Shown: positions 58,801 through 64,000 of the stretch, piece by piece
How the letters are laid out: every line of letters begins with the position of its first letter
Position numbering within the stretch: position 1 is the stretch's first letter
Assembly (NCBI GenBank): GCA_015179125.1
Contig: WHVA01000386.1
Coordinates: 48,390 to 112,389, forward strand
DNA length: 64,000 nucleotides
Source: Gautieria morchelliformis
Taxonomy: Eukaryota; Basidiomycota; Agaricomycetes; Gomphales; Gomphaceae
Direction: 5' to 3'
Notes under the pieces: generated by a model
The model's input: the letters and a program-made list of their open reading frames with translations, nothing else
What the model was told of the DNA's origin: nothing
Database searches by the model: none
Translations under genes and position numbers: made by a program

Positions 58801-60078
58801 CGGTTATCCTCCCTACGGATCATATGTGCTATTGCTGCTAGGAATGACTGGCCTATTCATCAAATGGACGTGGACTATGCATACCTCAATGCTACACTGC
58901 CTGAACCTATTTACATGAAGCAGCCGTATGGATATGAGTCCGGAGACAAAGACGAAGTGCTACTTTTGAAGAAAGCACTTTACGGCCTCAAACAATCTGG
59001 AAGAGAATGGTACAAACATCTAAGTGGTGAATTCCACCAGTTAGGATTCACTACATCAGCCACAGATGGGGCTGTATTTTATAGACGTGGCGGAAAGGGG
59101 CATGTGATCATTGCAACAGCTGTGGATGACCTCACCATCACAGCTGAGAATCAGTCAGTCCTGGACGAAGTCAAATGAGATCTTGCTCAGGTCTTCAGTA
59201 TGAAAGATCTAGGCGAGATTCATTGGCTATTGAACCTCAAAATCGAAAGAGACTGGCAGAAGAAAACCATTGCAATTTCACAACCCGCATACATCGAGAA
59301 GATCATCAAAAAATTCAATCTCGAAGATGCGAAGACTTATGCTACGCCTCTTGATCCAGCCGTTAAATTATCTAAAGACCAATGTCCTTCTACAGAGAGA
59401 GGCAAGAAAGCCATGTCGAAGATTCCATACAGGCAAGCCATAGGATCACTGATGTGGGCAGCTGTAGCCACTCGACCTGACATTGCATTTGCGGTGTCAT
59501 TGCTCTCACAATTCCTCGAAAATCCAGGTGGCACACATTGGAATGCAGTTAAACGTGTCTTCAAATATTTGAAAGGCACGAAGCATTACAAACTCACACT
59601 TGGAAGAAATCAAGACGGCTTGATGGGGTATTCAGATGCGGATTGGGGTTCACAGAGTCATGGGTGTTCATATTCGGCATATTTATTTCAGATTGATGGG
59701 GGCACTGTTTCATGGAGTTGCCAGAAACAATCAATAGTAGCCCTCTCATCAACTGAAGCCGAATTCGTTGCCCTGACCCATACAGGCAAAGAGGCTCTTT
59801 GGATGTGCCATTTTATTTCTGAAATATTCCAGCCGCTGAACAGACCCATCCAAGTTTATTCAGACAATCAATCAGCCATTGCAATCAGGTATGGCACTCA
59901 ACAACACACAAGAACCAAGCATTTCAACATCAGATTATATTTCCTTCGAGATATGATCAAAAATCAAGAAGCCAATCTCGTTTATTTGCCAACAGAACAA
60001 ATGCTGGCAGATATTCTCACTAAAGGACTTCCCAGTCCTAGAGTGAAGATCCTCAACAAGAAACTTGGAATATATTAG
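55840..60078 (+). pseudogene. copia-3 Gag-Pol, several frameshifts and stops
   Basis: Gag starts GPGDTSQKLLGVEKLATDGS. The zinc knuckle is CSNCKKPGHSIENCW (~56572), protease VILDTGTTSHMTP (~56820), and integrase has SDVWGPARH, SDRGGEYTSSEF and SNGVAERLNRT. A base is missing near 57832 relative to copia-2 (ggctctac for gagctctac), ending the first frame at 57864. Further breaks lie near 58155 and 58565, and a TGA at 59176. RT (AQGFTQKFGVDYDETYSPVA, VDDLTIT) and RNase H (SDADWGS, SSTEAEF, DNQSAI) are readable in 58579-60078. The protein ends KLGIY like copia-2's KLSIY. Confidence 0.9.
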
Positions 60079-60091
60079 GCTTGAGGGGGCG

Positions 60092-60628
60092 TGTTGGGTG
60101 CATTTATGCTCCTGCACCACAATCAAGCCAAATAGATTCCACCATTCGTATTTCTTTTGATTTTGACTTGAAACCATGCTGACATTCATTCTATGATTTG
60201 TCAAATTTTTCTTTGATTTTTCAAAGCTGTATTTCTACTTCTTTTCATGTTCTGTCCAACCGACCCTTTGTGGGTGGTTGTGGACAAGTTTCCTTTTTGA
60301 GCTGCAGCTGTTCACTACCGTGCTATGTTCTATGGGTGCTTAGAATGGCACACCGTGGCACCATGGGCGCTAAAGCGCCGGCTAGTAGTACATGCGCATG
60401 AGACACATTTCCCTCCTCTCTCAGTGACAACTAAATTCACTGAGAGAGGCAAGTAATTAGTCTTGTTTCTTTTCGATTTGTTGACCTAGAAATCCTGTAG
60501 TGAATTAATTTCTAGGTAGTGTATAATATTAATAGTGACAACCAAATTCACTAAGAGAGTGAATTAATTTCTAGTCTTCTTTTGAGCACCAAGTCCAAAC
60601 CTACTGTCTATAATTCCTGTCCTCTACA
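60092..60628 (+). repeat. copia-3 3' LTR (537 bp)
   Basis: It is preceded by the purine tract ttgagggggcg and is close to the 5' LTR with a modest number of substitutions, so copia-3 is older than copia-1. Confidence 0.93.
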
Positions 60629-61151
60629 ACCCCTTCCCAAAAAGGACTGATAGCCGTTCCTCAAAACCACTCCACCTTATTGTTTCAGATGTACACGGAC
60701 CACTACCAGTCCGCACTGCATCTGGGCATCGTTACTGGATAACGTTCACAGACGATCACACAAGATATAGATGTGTATACCTTCTAAGAATGAAGGATGA
60801 GGCTTTCAATGCATATCGTGCCTACAAAGCATTTGCCGAGAACCAAACGGGCTCGAGAGTGAGAAGGTTCAGAGACGACAAAGGTGGAGAATACATAGGA
60901 CAAAAGTGGGACGAACACTTCAAATGCCGAGATATAATTCACGAGCACACTACGAATGCCACACCACAACACTACGAATGCCACACCACAACAAAATGGA
61001 ATCTCAGAGTGCACAAATCGTACTCTCATCGAGGGATTGGTCGCACTGCTACAGCAAGCTCACCTACAAGCGATGATGTGGGGGGACGCCCTGAAACTAT
61101 TACTGCATATTGTCAATGCCACTCCAACCGCTGGTCTCCCAAACATGACAC
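60629..61151 (+). pseudogene. copia-4 integrase fragment
   Basis: It continues from 55296. The frame gives VSDVHGPLP, YWITFTDDHTRYRCVYLLRM and FRDDKGGEYIGQKW (catalytic Asp and the Asp of the DDE set). A 22-bp tandem duplication (cactacgaatgccacaccacaa, ~60946-60989) shifts the frame before the NGIS-type catalytic Glu region. It ends NATPTAGLPNMT where LTR-X7 begins. Confidence 0.85.
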
Positions 61152-63472
61152 TGTGTGGGAACCATTGCTAATGAAAAGCCTCGTGAAAAAAGGATTAAAA
61201 TCGCTTTAAAACCCTGTTTTCCCAGCTGATAGTAGCTAATACACGTGGCTATTGTTGGGAGAACTCTATTCAAATATTCCTTGAATTTCCTCTTATTTCT
61301 TCGCCATTTAACTTGGCTTCCCTGGCTCAAAAACACCTTATTCTGTCAGGCAGAGTTATGAACCCACACACGTCCACAACTCTGCCACAGCCACTCAGTT
61401 TCAAACTCCGACCGGAGCTTCCCACGAACCGTAAACTCGGAGTTGCAGGCACTCAAGCACCTACAACTCCGGTACCTTGGCTCACTCAAACTCAGCCACT
61501 GAGTCTGAATGTGTCCTCTACTGCTTACACAAGCCTGTGCAATTCAAACCCAGCTGGCACATGACTTGCATCATAGCAACCATGGCTGTGCAAGGCTGCA
61601 TACAAAGTCACACAAAGATGTACAAAGCCAAAACTAGGGTGCAGGTTTGATAAAGCCTATTGGATGAAGGATCCTCCAAACGCAACGCTACGACACCAAA
61701 TAGGCCCTTGATGCCATAGCGGCTGTGTAGGGCTGTGCAGGGCAGTGCAAGGCTGTGAAAGGCTGTGTATGGCTGTGCAAACCAGGGAAGGTGATTGGCT
61801 ATCTATTTCCAATTTCTTTGCACAAACATAGATAGAAGGTTCTACCGCTTAGTTAAGCACCTGTACAATACGATATAAAAGGAGGCCCTTTTGCCTGCCT
61901 TTCATCAGCCTATTTACCATCTTCTATCCTACATGTGACCTCATGTGACTTGCATCTTACTAAGCTGCTAATCCCAGCTAGGTTATTCACTTACTTTAGT
62001 GTCTAATTCTCAGTAAGTAGTTGCTTTACTGCTTAGCCACCTAGACTAATCCTCCAGGTGAAATTCTACAGAGTGAGTCTGTCAATTGAAAGTCTTGCCA
62101 TTTGCACTCCAATACCCAAGAGTGTTAATCAGTTGAAAGTCCTCGTTAATATCTTCACAAGTCAAGTCAAGTTGCTTGTAAAAGCCACCTCACATACTTC
62201 ACTTTGTCTCTCATTTTATTGCAGTGCGCTGGTAGATTACCAGAGCAGTCCATTTACAAACTCACCTGCTAAGTACATTCCTTCATATTTTGGAATATGT
62301 TTGGACCCCCAATAGTGTCCTTGAACCTACAGTCTTTTAGTTTATTACTCAGTGCTGCTAAGAAACACATTGCCTTCCATCCGTATTAACTTGGACTAGT
62401 TCTTATGCAGATTGCAACCAAGGTACAAATATTAAATTATTTCTGGAGTTGTGCTGCAGCATTGTTTGTTTCTTTGAGTCTCACAAACAACAGGTTCTGA
62501 TAGATTGAAGTGTTAGCAAAAACGCCAAAGTCTTGAAGGGTTCTAAGAGGGCAATGTGTGTAAATGGGTTATTTACAGAACCGCTCAGCAGTTCCCCATC
62601 TTACTTTACCTTACACCATCACTATATAGCACACAGAATAACCACAGATTGGTCAAGTTCTACTTGCCCTGTGATACAAAGCCTTAAGATCACTATCTTT
62701 ACACTATTGGCCGCAATAGTTACGAGGGTGCGTTTCAGCAGTGCAAATATTTACTTATGACATCACTCGCCTAATAGATAGAAGAACCCCATTTTATGTA
62801 ATCCTGTGTATTTTACAATATAAAAGGAGGCCATTCTGACCTCCTTGAATATCATTCTAGCAATCTAACATCTTCTATCCATGTGACCTCGTGTGACTTG
62901 CATCTTACTAAGCTGCTAATCCCAGCTAGGGTTATTCACTTACTTTAGTGTCTAATTCCTTGTTAAGTAGATACTTTTCTGCTTAGCCACCTAGACTAAT
63001 CCTCCAGGTGTAATTCTACAGAGTGAGTCTGTCAATTGATAGTCTTGCCATTCACACTCCAATACCCGAGACGATCTGATCAGTCGATTTTCCTGATTAG
63101 AGACTTTCACAAGTCACTTCTAAAACTCATTCATCCCTCGTTTTATTTCTGTGTGCTGGTAGATTATCAGGGCAGTCCATTTATAAACTCGCCTGCTAAG
63201 TACATTCCTTTATATTTTGGAACTTGGACCCTGATAGTGTCCTTGAACCTACATTCTTTAGTTTATTGTTCAGTGCTGCTAAGAAACGTATTGCCTTCCA
63301 TCCGTATTAACTTGGACTAGTTTTTACGCGGATTGCAACCAGGTACAAATATTAAATTATTTCCGGAGTTGTGCTGCAGCATTGTTTAATATTCTTTGAG
63401 TCTCGTAAATGACACGTTCTGATAGATTGAAGTGTTAGCAATAACACCAAAGTCTTGAAGGGTTCCAAAACA
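61152..63472 (+). mobile_element. Compound LTR-X insertion: X7, LTR-Z piece, X8
   Basis: The unit is flanked by gacac (61147-61151) and aacac (63473-63477), a 5-bp duplication with one G/A change. LTR-X7 (61152-~62546) starts TGTGTGGGAACC and lacks the last ~8 bp. 62547-62731 matches LTR-Z. LTR-X8 (62732-63472) lacks its 5' half and ends TTCCAAAACA. It may be an element with almost all internal DNA lost. Confidence 0.75.
62547..62731 (+). repeat. Diverged LTR-Z fragment
   Basis: It aligns by eye with 46768-46985: tgtaaat..ttattta, ttaccttacac, agcacac.gaat.accac and ccttaagat.cactatctt are shared. It lies between LTR-X7 and LTR-X8. Confidence 0.6.
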
Positions 63473-64000
63473 AACACCTTATGAAGCCTGGCATGGTCAC
63501 AAGCCAGACCTTGGGATGCTTCGCACATTCGGATGCATGGCCTACGTCCATGTGCAGAAAGAAGACCAAAATGGATTGCAACCAAGGACCCAAAAGTGAA
63601 TATACCTTGGTTTTGAAACTGGGTACAAGGGCTGGCGCTGTTTTGATCCTATCACAAAATGCACCATCATATCTCGCCATGTTATCTTCAATGAATCTGA
63701 ATTCCAGGATATCCATGTCAAGAACCATGAGTCTCTCCGGCCTGCACCCATGCTACACCAAGGGAGGCAGCTGTTCCACCATACGTTGTCAAGATCTGCA
63801 AGATCCAAACCCTGCACCTGACCCCCTAACGAAGACCTCGAAAACAAACCTGTTCCCAATCCAGATCCACCGCCTCCTATCCCACCAGTCCCAATGAACC
63901 ACACTTGCCCATTGACGAGCCCGCCATTCAAGCAGAAATACGACTCGGGTCGACTACCGACATCTCCATGACCCATTCCTCAGACCTAGCCCACCACCAG
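63473..64000 (+). pseudogene. copia-4 integrase C-terminus and linker, running off the window
   Basis: The frame resumes PYEAWHGHKPDLGMLRTFGC, VHVQKEDQ and YLGFETGYKGWRCFDP, then a Pro-rich linker (NPDPPPPIPPVP). This is the region between copia integrase and RT. One TGA (~63596) replaces the Cys/Ser of K-x-IYLGF; further frame changes follow. RT would lie beyond the window. Confidence 0.8.

Larger units (their letters stand above)
55297..60628 (+). mobile_element. copia-3: complete but inactivated Ty1/copia element
   Basis: LTRs are 55297-55834 and 60092-60628, with a perfect target duplication acccc (55292-55296, 60629-60633). Internal sequence parallels copia-2. It is inserted in copia-4. 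Confidence 0.95.

Noticed and set aside
1-64000. tRNA, rRNA or snoRNA genes
   Set aside because: No cloverleaf-like A/B boxes with matching stems or rRNA blocks were found by eye; only the tRNA-complementary primer sites occur.

Overview
This window reads as genomic DNA from a filamentous basidiomycete, probably an Agaricomycete (inference). The evidence is a cytochrome P450 with twelve 51-65 nt introns, a chromodomain-bearing Ty3/gypsy remnant, Ty1/copia elements primed by an initiator-tRNA half, and a LINE with a zinc-knuckle ORF1 and an RNase H domain. Almost everything is transposon. The only gene that looks intact is one P450 (23544-25760, minus strand, 13 exons, 512 aa). No rRNA, tRNA, CRISPR array or bacterial-type operon was seen.

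Layout. 1-3096: a tandem duplication and broken long terminal repeats (LTR family G). 3205-3884: an unrecognised broken ORF. 3886-22076: one P450 pseudogene split by a nested stack of insertions. A minus-strand LINE lies in the P450 (target duplication catccatgat). Into that LINE went a solo LTR-X (4456-10754), which itself received a young copia element (copia-1, 5367-10158). The LINE also received a second, plus-strand LINE (11489-21160, duplication atcggttcc), which in turn holds a solo copia LTR, a 1.07 kb unidentified insert and a second solo LTR-X. 23544-25760: the intact P450 paralogue. 26262-26797: a hAT-like MITE. 27010-34924: LINE, gypsy and LTR debris, including two inverted copies of a 0.64 kb repeat (Y).

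34980-47030 is the remains of a chromovirus-like gypsy element: gag, a pol tail with a chromodomain, then an extra long ORF lying between pol and the polypurine tract/3' LTR. That extra ORF was later hit by copia-2 (37447-42709), a solo LTR-G (42967-43985) and a solo LTR-X (44247-45532), each with its own 5-bp duplication. 47558-54847 is a patchwork of LTR-X, gypsy gag and copia gag fragments. 54848-64000 is an old copia (copia-4) interrupted by copia-3 (55297-60628) and by a compound LTR-X insertion (61152-63472).

The three copia elements share an unusual 5' architecture. The gag start codon lies inside the primer binding site, which is complementary to the anticodon stem-loop of initiator tRNA-Met. 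Each LTR carries a strong hairpin whose stem differs between families but stays paired. A splice-donor-like site sits at the base of that hairpin and, in two of three elements, an acceptor-like AG sits exactly at the LTR/PBS border. Inactivation is mostly by TGA stops that look like C-to-T changes at CpG, single-base indels and nesting. Working gene products in this window are probably limited to the P450 and possibly the nearly intact copia-1 polyprotein.
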